A stretch of DNA of 64,000 nucleotides from Allobosea sp. (lineage in GTDB: Bacteria > Pseudomonadota > Alphaproteobacteria > Rhizobiales > Beijerinckiaceae), in NCBI GenBank assembly GCA_024231975.1, contig JAAEQB010000078.1, positions 186,001 through 250,000 on the forward strand, written 5' to 3'. Below the pieces are notes generated by a model that ran no database searches, was not told the origin of the DNA, and saw only the letters and a program-made list of their open reading frames with translations. This document shows positions 17,100 to 26,546 of this stretch, piece by piece (position 1 is the first letter of the stretch; the number at the start of each line of letters is the position of its first letter). The position numbers were made by a program, and so were the translations under genes.

Positions 17100-18278
17100 A
17101 TGCCCTCGCTCTCGCTCACGCCCGCCAACACCCTGCCGGCCGATGCCGACCGCGCCGCGCTGGCCGGCCGCGTCTGGCGCCCGGATCTCGCCGGGCCGTC
17201 GGTTGTGAAGCTGCAGGGCGATGCGGTGATCGACGTCACCGCCGCCTTCCCGACCATGCGCGACCTCTGCGAGACCGCCGATCCGGCGGTGGCGCTGCGC
17301 GCTGCCAGCGGCGAGAACCTGGGCTCGCTGGCCGATCTTCTCGCCAACAGCTCGGCTGCCAGCCGCAATGACGGCAAGCCCTGGCTGCTCGCCCCGGTCG
17401 ACCTGCAGGCGGTCAAGGCCGCCGGCGTCACCTTCGCGGTGTCGATGCTGGAGCGCGTCATCGAGGAGAAGGCGCGCGGCAACCCGGCCGCCGCCGCCGC
17501 GATCCGCACCGAGATCGGCAAGCTGATCGGCGACGATCTCTCCAAGCTGAAGCCCGGCTCGCCCGAGGCGATGAAGCTGAAGGAGGTGCTGATCGCCCAG
17601 AACAGCTGGAGCCAGTATCTCGAAGTCGGCATCGGGCCGGACGCCGAGATCTTCACCAAGGCGCCGCCGATGTCGGCGGTCGGCACCGGCGCCGATGCCG
17701 GCCTGCATCCGGGTTCGAGCTGGAACAATCCCGAACCGGAGATCGTGATCATCGTCGCCTCCGACGGACGGATCGTCGGCGCCAGCCTCGGCAACGACGT
17801 CAACCTGCGCGACTTCGAAGGCCGCTCGGCGCTGCTGCTCGGCAAGGCCAAGGACAACAATGCCGCCGCCACGATCGGCCCGTTCATCCGCTTCTTCGAC
17901 GGCGACTTCTCGCTCGACCATGTCCGCAAGACGACCGTGAGCCTGACCGTCGCGGGCGAAGACGGCTTCACGCTCGAAGGCTCGTCCTCGATCGCCATGA
18001 TCAGCCGCGACCCGGCCGATCTCGCGGCGCAGATGCTCGGCCCGCACCACCAGTATCCGGACGGAGCGGCGCTCTATCTCGGCACCATGTTCGCGCCGAT
18101 CAAGGATCGCGACGCGCCGGGCGGCGGCTTCACCCATAAATACGGCGACGTCGTCACCATCTCGGCGCCCGAGCTCGGCGCGCTGGTCAACCGGATGCGG
18201 CGCACCGACGAATGCGAGCCCTGGCGCTTCGGCGCCTCGCATCTGATGCGCAACCTCGCCAAGCGCGGACTGCTGTGA
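17100..18278 (+). CDS. Fumarylacetoacetate hydrolase family protein
   Basis: 392 residues. The C-terminal two-thirds is a FAH fold (PF01557) with metal-site segments such as EVGIGPDAEIF, WNNPEPEIVI (Glu-x-Glu) and SLGNDVNLRDFEGRSALLLG. FAH-family enzymes hydrolyse or dehydrate 2-oxo acids; this long form resembles 2-keto-3-deoxy-sugar-acid dehydratase-type members, but the substrate is not certain. The ATG at 17100 is chosen because upstream codons run through the intergenic operator region. It overlaps the next start (GTGA), so it is coupled to trans-3-hydroxyproline dehydratase. Confidence 0.82.
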   Translation: MPSLSLTPANTLPADADRAALAGRVWRPDLAGPSVVKLQGDAVIDVTAAFPTMRDLCETADPAVALRAASGENLGSLADLLANSSAASRNDGKPWLLAPVDLQAVKAAGVTFAVSMLERVIEEKARGNPAAAAAIRTEIGKLIGDDLSKLKPGSPEAMKLKEVLIAQNSWSQYLEVGIGPDAEIFTKAPPMSAVGTGADAGLHPGSSWNNPEPEIVIIVASDGRIVGASLGNDVNLRDFEGRSALLLGKAKDNNAAATIGPFIRFFDGDFSLDHVRKTTVSLTVAGEDGFTLEGSSSIAMISRDPADLAAQMLGPHHQYPDGAALYLGTMFAPIKDRDAPGGGFTHKYGDVVTISAPELGALVNRMRRTDECEPWRFGASHLMRNLAKRGLL

Positions 18279-19294
18279 CGCGGCTTTCCTATGTCGACTA
18301 CCACACCTGCGGCGAGCCGGTTCGGATAGTCACCGGCGGCTATCCGGAGCTGACGGGAGCGACGATCCTCGATAAACGCCGGCAGGCCCGCGAGAGCTAT
18401 GACCACTTGCGCCGCGCGATGATGCTGGAGCCGCGCGGGCATGACGGCATGTATGGCGTCATTCCTGTCACGGCGAGCCATGCGGAAGCGGCCTTCGGCG
18501 TGCTGTTCACGCACAATGAAGGCTATTCGACCATGTGCGGCCACGCGACCATCGCGCTCGGCCGCTATGCGATCGAGCAGGGGCTGGTGAAGGCCATAGA
18601 ACCGCTGACCCACTTCGCCATCGAGGCGCCCTGCGGGCTGGTGCGGCTTTCCTGCGAGGTCGCGGGCGGGAAGGTCGGCAATGTCAGCTTCGCGAGCGTG
18701 CCGGCCTTCGTCGAGGCGCGCGACCTCGTCGTCCCCGTGCCGGGCTATGGCGATGTCATCACCGACATCGCTTATGGCGGCGCCTATTACTGCATCCTGC
18801 CCGCCTCGCGCTTCGGGCTCGACCTGATGCAGACGCCGGTCGAGGAGATCGTCGCGGCGGCGGGCGCGCTGACCGACCAGGTCCGGGCGAGCCGCAGGAT
18901 CGCGCATCCGACCGAGCCCGATCTTGGCTTCCTCTATGGCACGATCGTCACCGACGAGGCCACTCCGGGCGAGGACAGCTTCAATCTCTGCGTCTTCGCC
19001 GAGCGCCAGATCGACCGCTCGCCGACCGGCTCCGGCGTCACCGCCCGGATGGCGCTCGACCATGCCAAGGGGCTGGTCCCGATCAGCCAGAGCCGGAAGA
19101 TTCGCAGCATCACCGGCGGCACCTTCACCGGAAAGGTGATCGGCCCGGTCGATTTTCCGGCTGCTGGCGCGGTCACGGTCGAAGTCGGCGGACGCGGGCA
19201 TCTTGCCGGCGAAGGCAGCTTCGTCATCGAGGCCGACGACCCGCTCGGGCACGGCTTTGCCCTGCCGAAGCGCTTCGCCGAGATCGTCGGCTAA
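18275..19294 (+). CDS. Trans-3-hydroxy-L-proline dehydratase (proline racemase family)
   Basis: 339 residues from a GTG overlapping the upstream stop. It is a proline racemase-superfamily enzyme (PF05544): C88 lies in the first catalytic motif (STMCGHATIALG). The second catalytic Cys of racemases is replaced by T251 in DRSPTGSG. Cys/Thr at these positions is the known signature of trans-3-hydroxy-L-proline dehydratase, which makes pyrroline-2-carboxylate, rather than of proline or 4-hydroxyproline racemase. The FAH-family partner may act in the same or a linked catabolic route; that link is inferred from translational coupling. The gene ends 1 bp from thiE, tail to tail. Confidence 0.82.
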   Translation: MTRLSYVDYHTCGEPVRIVTGGYPELTGATILDKRRQARESYDHLRRAMMLEPRGHDGMYGVIPVTASHAEAAFGVLFTHNEGYSTMCGHATIALGRYAIEQGLVKAIEPLTHFAIEAPCGLVRLSCEVAGGKVGNVSFASVPAFVEARDLVVPVPGYGDVITDIAYGGAYYCILPASRFGLDLMQTPVEEIVAAAGALTDQVRASRRIAHPTEPDLGFLYGTIVTDEATPGEDSFNLCVFAERQIDRSPTGSGVTARMALDHAKGLVPISQSRKIRSITGGTFTGKVIGPVDFPAAGAVTVEVGGRGHLAGEGSFVIEADDPLGHGFALPKRFAEIVG

Positions 19295-19295
19295 G

Positions 19296-19964
19296 TCAGG
19301 CGCTCGCTGGAACCCGCTCCGACAAAGCGGTCTCGATCGCGAGCCTAAGATCGCGCGCTGCCTCGCTGATATCGTCGCCGCCGAACAGCGCGCCGATTAC
19401 CGCAACGCCATCGGCGCCCGCAGCGATCACCGAGCCGGCATTGGCTGCGGTGATGCCGGCGATGGCGCCGACCGGCAGCATGCCGAGCGCGCGCGCCGCC
19501 GCCTGGCGCAAGGCTTTGAGCCCGTCGACGCCGAGCGCCGCGCCGGCGTTGTCCTTGTGCGTGGTCGGAAAGACGCCGCCGATGCAGGCATAGTCGATCT
19601 TCGCAGAGGCCAGCTCCGGCAGCTCGCTTTCATGCTTCAGCGTCGCGCCGATGATGGCGCGGGGGCCGAGCAGGCGGCGGGCATCGACGAGCTTCATGTC
19701 ATCGGCGCCGAGATGGACGCCGTCGGCGCCGGCGGCGAGCGCGACGTCGACGCGGTCGTTGATCAGGAGCGGCACATTGGTGCCGTGCAGGGCCGAGCGG
19801 ATGGCGCGCGCCTCGCGCACCATCTCGCGCGTCGTCTCGGTCTTGGCGCGCAGCTGGATCAGCGTCGCGCCGCCCTCAACTGCCGCGCGCGCCATATCGG
19901 CCATGGAGCGGCCATTGGCGATCTGCGGATCGACGATGCCGTAAAGGGTGATGTCGATGGTCAC
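19296..19964 (-). CDS. thiE: Thiamine-phosphate synthase
   Basis: 222 residues. It joins HMP-PP and thiazole phosphate to thiamine phosphate. A TIM-barrel with family motifs TLIQLRAKTETTREM, LLINDRVDVALAAGADGVHLGADD and IGGVFPTTHKDNAG. The GTG at 19964 is preferred because it overlaps the thiM stop (GTGA) and removes a non-conserved Arg-rich leader. Last gene of the thi operon, convergent with the hydroxyproline dehydratase. Confidence 0.92.
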   Translation of the reverse strand: MTIDITLYGIVDPQIANGRSMADMARAAVEGGATLIQLRAKTETTREMVREARAIRSALHGTNVPLLINDRVDVALAAGADGVHLGADDMKLVDARRLLGPRAIIGATLKHESELPELASAKIDYACIGGVFPTTHKDNAGAALGVDGLKALRQAAARALGMLPVGAIAGITAANAGSVIAAGADGVAVIGALFGGDDISEAARDLRLAIETALSERVPASA

Positions 19965-20728
19965 TTGCGCGCTTCCATTCTGACGGCGAGTGTCGCCGCG
20001 TCCATCGCCGCGACCGCGTCGATCAGCTCGACCTCGAAGCTGCCCGGGCCGCGGCATCGCTCGGCCGCGATTTCGCCGGCAATGCCATAGGCGGTCAAGG
20101 CCGCCGCCGCCGCGACCGCCTTGTCGGCCTCGACGGCACAGCAGGCCGCGATCAACGCGCCAGCTGCGCAGCCGATGCCGGTGACCCTGGTCATCAGCTT
20201 ATGGCCATGCGCGACGGCAAAGCTCGCCGCCTTGCTCTCGATGCGGTCGACCTTGCCGGTGGTGACGCGGGTGACTCCCTTTGCCGCAGCGAGATCGAAG
20301 GAAAGCGCTGCCATCTCGGTGGCGTTGCCGCGCACCAGGATGTTGGGCAAGCGCAGCACCTGCCCGGCGATGTGTCGGCGCAGCGGCGAGAGCTCGACGA
20401 AGACCGGGTCGAAGACGACGGGCTTGCCGCGATCACGCGCCACTTCCAGCAACTTGGGGATGGCGAGCTCGCTCTCGGCATTGATCGTGCCGATATTGAT
20501 CAGGATCGCGCCAGCGCCCTCAGCCATCGCCGCGACCTCGTCGACATGGATCGCCATCGAGGGGATCGCGCCGAAGGCGAGCAGCATGTTGGCGGTGATA
20601 TTCTGCGCCACCGTATTCGTGAGGCACTGCACCCGCGGACGGCTCTGCGTCACACGGGCGAGCACATCGGCGACCTCCTGCGGCTGCAGGGTCCGCGCCG
20701 GCATGATCTCGGTGGTATCGCTCGTCAT
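19961..20728 (-). CDS. thiM: Hydroxyethylthiazole kinase
   Basis: 255 residues. A ribokinase-fold enzyme that phosphorylates hydroxyethylthiazole for salvage. Typical blocks are VQCLTNTVAQNITANMLLA near the N-terminus, VFDPVFVE and the active-site GCAAGALIAACCAVE. Coupled to thiE by a 4-nt overlap and 39 bp after thiF. Its presence beside thiG gives both de novo and salvage thiazole routes. Confidence 0.92.
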   Translation of the reverse strand: MTSDTTEIMPARTLQPQEVADVLARVTQSRPRVQCLTNTVAQNITANMLLAFGAIPSMAIHVDEVAAMAEGAGAILINIGTINAESELAIPKLLEVARDRGKPVVFDPVFVELSPLRRHIAGQVLRLPNILVRGNATEMAALSFDLAAAKGVTRVTTGKVDRIESKAASFAVAHGHKLMTRVTGIGCAAGALIAACCAVEADKAVAAAAALTAYGIAGEIAAERCRGPGSFEVELIDAVAAMDAATLAVRMEARK

Positions 20729-20767
20729 CTCGTCTCCGTCGGGCTCGCCAAGGATATGGGACAGAAT

Positions 20768-21739
20768 CTAGCCCAGCGCCATCAGGGCCAGATCGTCGGC
20801 GCCACGCGCTGCAAGCCTGCCCGCGGCGCGCGCTGCCCTGATGCCGCTTCGGCAGCAAAGCACCACGCGCCGGCCCTCAGCATCATCCAGCGACAGCCGG
20901 TCGATCTCATCGACCGTCAGCCTGATCGCATCCGGAGTAGCTGGAACAGGCGCCTCCTCGACCCCGCGCAGCTCTACCACGATATCGCCGGCCGAAAGTT
21001 GCGAGGGCGCGATGAACGGGAATGAGCCGGCAAGCGGCTCCGGCGCCCCGGCGAAGGAGAAGCCGCCGAAGGCGAGGCGGCGGGCGTCGAAGCTGATCAC
21101 GCGGCCAAGCGGCGATGGCTCCAGGCGCAGCGCTAGCAGCAGGGCCATCTGCGCCTGCAGCAGGCCAAGGGTCGCGACCGCCGGACCGAGTACGCCGGCC
21201 GTAGCGCAATCGGCGGCGCGCGCCGGCATTTCCGGGAAGACGGCGCGATAGCTCGGGCCACCGCCGCAGAAGGCGCCGACATAGCCGGCAAGGCCCACGA
21301 TCGAGGCGCTGACCAGCGGTTTTCCGGCCTCGCGGCAGGCGTCGCTCAGAACATAGGTCGCAGCGAAACTGTCGGCGGCGTCGACGACGATGTCGGCCCG
21401 CGCCACCAGCTCCGCGGCATTATCGGGCGCGAGCCTGAGCGCCAGCGTCTCGATCTCGACGCCGGGATTGTAGGCGGCGAGCGCTTCTGCCGCTGCCTCG
21501 ACTTTCAATCGCCCGACATCGCTCATCCGGTAGAGCGGCTGGCGGTGCAGATTGCTTTCCTCGACCCGGTCGGGATCGACCAGCAGCAAGCGACCGATGC
21601 CGGCGCCGACGAGATAGGACGATACGGGACAGCCGAGGCCGCCGGCGCCGACGACGAGGACCTTCGAGCAGGCCAGCCGCGCCTGCCCCTCGGGGCCGAT
21701 CTCCGGCATGACGATCTGGCGGGCATAGCGATCGATCAT
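20768..21739 (-). CDS. thiF: ThiF-type sulfur-carrier adenylyltransferase fused to a rhodanese domain
   Basis: 323 residues from an ATG behind AAGGAGGG. Residues 1-245 are an E1-like domain: MIDRYARQIVMPEIG, nucleotide loop GAGGLGCPVSSYLVGAGIG and DPDRVEESNLHRQPLY. It adenylates the ThiS C-terminal Gly. Residues ~255-323 are a rhodanese-like domain with the persulfide loop CCRSGIRAARAAG, so adenylation and sulfur donation may be joined in one chain. The usual E1 zinc Cys pairs are not evident. The frame extends upstream of 21739, but those residues are Arg/Pro-rich shadow sequence. Confidence 0.88.
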   Translation of the reverse strand: MIDRYARQIVMPEIGPEGQARLACSKVLVVGAGGLGCPVSSYLVGAGIGRLLLVDPDRVEESNLHRQPLYRMSDVGRLKVEAAAEALAAYNPGVEIETLALRLAPDNAAELVARADIVVDAADSFAATYVLSDACREAGKPLVSASIVGLAGYVGAFCGGGPSYRAVFPEMPARAADCATAGVLGPAVATLGLLQAQMALLLALRLEPSPLGRVISFDARRLAFGGFSFAGAPEPLAGSFPFIAPSQLSAGDIVVELRGVEEAPVPATPDAIRLTVDEIDRLSLDDAEGRRVVLCCRSGIRAARAAGRLAARGADDLALMALG

Positions 21740-21752
21740 GGTTCCCTCCTTG

Positions 21753-22523
21753 TCAGCCGAGCAGGGCCCGGCCCAGCACCGGGGTCGAGGGCGCAGCCAT
21801 GTCGCGGGGCTCCATCGGACCGGCTTCGAAGGCAAGGCGCCCGGCCTCGACCGCGCGGGCGAAGGCGGCTGCCATCGCGGCGGGGTCGCCGGCTTTGGCC
21901 ACGGCGGTGTTGAGCAGCACCGCGTCGTAACCGAGCTCCATCGCCGCGGCCGCATGCGAGGGCAAGCCGATGCCGGCGTCGACGACGAGCGGAATATCGG
22001 GGAAATGCGCCCGCAGCGCCCGCAGGCCGTAAGGGTTGTTCAGGCCCTTGCCGGTGCCGATCGGCGCGCCCCAGGGCATCAGCACTCTGCAGCCGGCCTC
22101 GACCAGTCGCTCGGCCACGACGAGGTCTTCGGTCATATAGGGGAAGACCTCGAAGCCCTCGGCACAGAGAATGCGCGCCGCCTCGACCAGCCCGAAGACA
22201 TCAGGCTGGAGCGTGTCGGCCTCGCCGATCACCTCCAGCTTGATCCAGGGCGTGCCGAAGACCTCGCGCGCCATCTGCGCCGTCGTCACCGCTTCTTTGA
22301 CCGAATGGCAGCCGGCGGTGTTGGGCAGAACCCTGACGCCGAGGCCACGGATCAGCGCCCAGAAATCCTGGCCGCCGCCGAGCCGGCCGGCCTCGCGGCG
22401 CAGCGAAACGGTGACGACATCGACGCCGGCCGCTTCGACCGACTTCTGCAACACAGCCGGCGAGGGGTATTGCGCCGTGCCGAGGAAGAGGCGCGAGCGC
22501 GGGGTGAAGCCGTAGAAATCCAT
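21753..22523 (-). CDS. thiG: Thiazole synthase
   Basis: 256 residues. It condenses DXP, dehydroglycine and ThiS-thiocarboxylate to thiazole phosphate. A TIM-barrel with the Schiff-base Lys in TPWIKLEVIGEADTLQPD, and family blocks LPNTAGCHSVKEAV, FPYMTEDLVVAERL and PWGAPIGTGKGLNNP. It lies 3 bp after thiS and 13 bp before thiF; the ThiG-ThiS-ThiF set is complete. Confidence 0.95.
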   Translation of the reverse strand: MDFYGFTPRSRLFLGTAQYPSPAVLQKSVEAAGVDVVTVSLRREAGRLGGGQDFWALIRGLGVRVLPNTAGCHSVKEAVTTAQMAREVFGTPWIKLEVIGEADTLQPDVFGLVEAARILCAEGFEVFPYMTEDLVVAERLVEAGCRVLMPWGAPIGTGKGLNNPYGLRALRAHFPDIPLVVDAGIGLPSHAAAAMELGYDAVLLNTAVAKAGDPAAMAAAFARAVEAGRLAFEAGPMEPRDMAAPSTPVLGRALLG

Positions 22524-22526
22524 CGT

Positions 22527-22724
22527 TCAGCCTCCCTGCATCGGCGCGAGGATTTCGAGCCGGTCGCCGTCTGCGAGGGTTGTTTGCGTCCGTACGGCCG
22601 CCGGTACGAAGGCTTCGTTCACGGCGGTGGCGACGACCGCGCCGGCATAGCCCAGCTCGGCCAGCGCCTCGGCCAGAACGGGGGCGGCGACCTCACGCGT
22701 GTCGCCGTTGACGATGATGCGCAT
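22527..22724 (-). CDS. thiS: Sulfur carrier protein ThiS
   Basis: 65 residues with a ubiquitin-like fold and the essential C-terminal Gly-Gly (LEILAPMQGG) that ThiF activates and ThiG uses. The start MRIIVNGDTREV is typical of the family. It overlaps the end of thiO by 32 nt and precedes thiG by 3 nt. Confidence 0.93.
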   Translation of the reverse strand: MRIIVNGDTREVAAPVLAEALAELGYAGAVVATAVNEAFVPAAVRTQTTLADGDRLEILAPMQGG

Positions 22725-23694
22725 CGGACAACTCCCTGGATGCGAGGAGACGATCGGCAACCTGCCCGGCCAAGGCAGGCGAGAGCAGGAAGCCGTGGCG
22801 GAACAGGCCGTTGAAGCGCAGGACCCGGCCGTCCTCGACGATCCCGGGCAGGTTGTCGGGAAAGGCCGGACGGACGTCGGCACGCAACTCGACGATCTCG
22901 GCCTCGCCGAAGGCTGGGTGCAGCGCATAGGCGGCGCTGAGCAGTTCAATCGCCGAGCGGGCGCTGACGCGCCTACGATCATCGCTCTCGATCATCGTCG
23001 CGCCGATCATGAAGTGCCCGTCGGTGCGTGGCACGACATAGAGCGGAATGCGCGGATGCAGCAGCCGGACCGGACGGCTCAGGCTGATTTCGTCCGTGCG
23101 CAGCACCAGCATCTCGCCGCGCACACCCCGCAACCCGTCGATCCGGTCGCGGGCAGACAAGCCCCGGCAGTCGACGACGCGGTCGGCGTCGAGCGCCGTC
23201 TCGTCGGCCGCGACGCCGTAGTGGATCCGCACGCCGGCCGCCCGCAGCGCCCGCTCCAGCGCCGCCATGGCGAGGCGCGGGTCGAGATGCGCCTCCTGGG
23301 CGAAGAACAGGCCCTGCCTGAAGCGGCCGGCAAGATCGGGCTCCAGCGCAGCGACGCCATCGGCATCGAGGCGATCGTACCCGCTCGTTCGCGCCGCGAA
23401 ACGTGTCAGCTCGCCGGCATCGCGCGCCGGGGCGAGCACCAGCGTGCCATGGGCGAGCGTGCCGGGATAATGGCGCGGCCACCAGTCGAGAGCCTGCCGG
23501 CCCAAAGTGACGACCGCCTCCTCGGCGCTCTCGCGCTCGCACCAGGGCGCCAGCATGCCGCCGGCAGCCCAGGAGCAAGCCTGCTCGCCGAGCACTGAAC
23601 TGCGTTCGAACACGTCGACCGCGACGCCCCGCTCGGCCAGCTCGAGCGCCGTCGCGAGGCCGGCGACGCCGGCCCCGATCACAGCGACGCGCAT
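22693..23694 (-). CDS. thiO: Glycine oxidase ThiO
   Basis: 333 residues. A DAO-family flavoenzyme that oxidises glycine to the imine used by ThiG; its presence marks the oxygen-dependent route instead of ThiH. FAD-binding motif VIGAGVAGLATALELAERG at the N-terminus, then WAAGGMLAPW and the C-terminal FNGLFRHGFLLSPALAG. It lies 5 bp after thiC and overlaps thiS. Confidence 0.93.
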   Translation of the reverse strand: MRVAVIGAGVAGLATALELAERGVAVDVFERSSVLGEQACSWAAGGMLAPWCERESAEEAVVTLGRQALDWWPRHYPGTLAHGTLVLAPARDAGELTRFAARTSGYDRLDADGVAALEPDLAGRFRQGLFFAQEAHLDPRLAMAALERALRAAGVRIHYGVAADETALDADRVVDCRGLSARDRIDGLRGVRGEMLVLRTDEISLSRPVRLLHPRIPLYVVPRTDGHFMIGATMIESDDRRRVSARSAIELLSAAYALHPAFGEAEIVELRADVRPAFPDNLPGIVEDGRVLRFNGLFRHGFLLSPALAGQVADRLLASRELSDAHHRQRRHA

Positions 23695-23699
23695 GGCCC

Positions 23700-25577
<1,878 letters not shown>

Positions 25578-25581
25578 CTCA

Positions 25582-25612
25582 GGATCTCCTCCCTCTCAGG
25601 TTCAGGAGATCC
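25582..25612 (-). promoter_or_regulatory. Ribosome-binding-site hairpin upstream of thiC
   Basis: Toward thiC: GGATCTCCT, 13-nt loop, AGGAGATCC. The 3' arm contains the thiC ribosome-binding site AGGAG, 8 nt before the ATG. This is the likely expression platform of the TPP riboswitch, masking translation when ligand is bound; the switching partner is inferred. Confidence 0.6.
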
Positions 25613-25671
25613 GGGGCGTCTGACGGTCCAGTCGCTGTGAGGCGGATGCACTTGTGGCGCAGCCGCGTTCC

Positions 25672-25757
<86 letters not shown>

Positions 25758-25864
25758 AGGCGGAGGTTAGAACCGTCGTGATGTCAGCGCAACCGGCAAA
25801 GGACCACGGCATGGCGCCGTGCGGCCATGCACAAGACACAACACCGTTGGCGGAAACGAAAAAA

Positions 25865-26065
25865 TCAGACGGTGACGTCGAGATTGGCGCCCTGGCCGGC
25901 GGGGAGGGTCGCCTGCTGTTGCCCGGACGCCTGCTGGAGCATCGCGACCAAGGCCTGGTCGGAATCGGCGTTCTGCTTGACCATCTCGATCTGCAGCGCC
26001 TGCTGCGTCGCAGCCGACTTCATGCTGATCAGGCTTTGGGCGATCGCGACCGACATCTCGCTCAT
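25865..26065 (-). CDS. YjfB-like putative motility protein
   Basis: 66 residues from the ATG at 26065 (MSEMSVAIAQSL), chosen over an upstream in-frame start because GAGGAG lies at correct spacing. The pattern of a short helical protein with Gln/Ala-rich heptads (QQALQIEMVKQNADSDQALVAML) and a conserved AIAQSLISMKSA start resembles the YjfB_motility family (PF14070), whose biochemical role is unknown. No signal peptide. No flagellar genes are nearby, so the motility label is by resemblance only. Confidence 0.6.
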   Translation of the reverse strand: MSEMSVAIAQSLISMKSAATQQALQIEMVKQNADSDQALVAMLQQASGQQQATLPAGQGANLDVTV

Positions 26066-26132
26066 GGCATGGCTCCTCGCCGCCACCATAGGTAGCGAGC
26101 CTTACTCAAATCTAAACCCGAAGCGGTGGGCT

Positions 26133-26423
26133 CTAACGAGTCGGCGCGATGATCGACGGCACAGGCTTCGGCATGGGAATCTCACGGTCCGGCTCCGGCG
26201 GTCCGGAACGGTCGCGTGCCAGCTGCTCGCGCTCCCGCTTCGCCTCGACGCGGTCGGAGCGCGGCTCCAGCTTCTGCACTTCGCCCGCATTCGGCGACAT
26301 CGGCACGCCGGGTGCGCGCTGCTGGCGCTGCGTCTGCGGCAAGGAAGACTGCGCGGCAGCGGCTTCCGCCGCGAGCAGCCCTACGGCGAGCAGTCCGAGC
26401 AGGACCCATGAATTCTTGCGCAT
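26133..26423 (-). CDS. Small secreted hypothetical protein
   Basis: 96 residues. Clear signal peptide (MRKNSWVLLGLLAVGLLAAE, cleavage near AAAAQ), then a hydrophilic, Pro/Arg/Glu-rich and probably disordered mature part with KREREQLARDRSGPPEP and a C-terminal PMPKPVPSIIAP. GGAGGAG precedes the ATG. No family recognised. It lies downstream of the OmpA-family gene but beyond its terminator. Confidence 0.55.
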   Translation of the reverse strand: MRKNSWVLLGLLAVGLLAAEAAAAQSSLPQTQRQQRAPGVPMSPNAGEVQKLEPRSDRVEAKREREQLARDRSGPPEPDREIPMPKPVPSIIAPTR

Positions 26424-26507
26424 GGCACTCCTCCAGTCAGGCAGGCCAAGGCGAGCCCGCCCGCTAGAGGAACAAGGGCATTCGGGGATTGTTCCGGGCG
26501 GCCCATC

Positions 26508-26540
26508 ACAAAAACCGGAGCGGCACGGAAGCCGCTCCGG
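26508..26540 (-). terminator. Rho-independent terminator of the OmpA-family gene
   Basis: Minus strand: CCGGAGCGGC, TTCCGT loop, GCCGCTCCGG followed by TTTTTG. A perfect 10-bp GC stem with a T-run, 7 nt after the stop at 26547. Confidence 0.88.
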
Positions 26541-26546
26541 CCGTCG

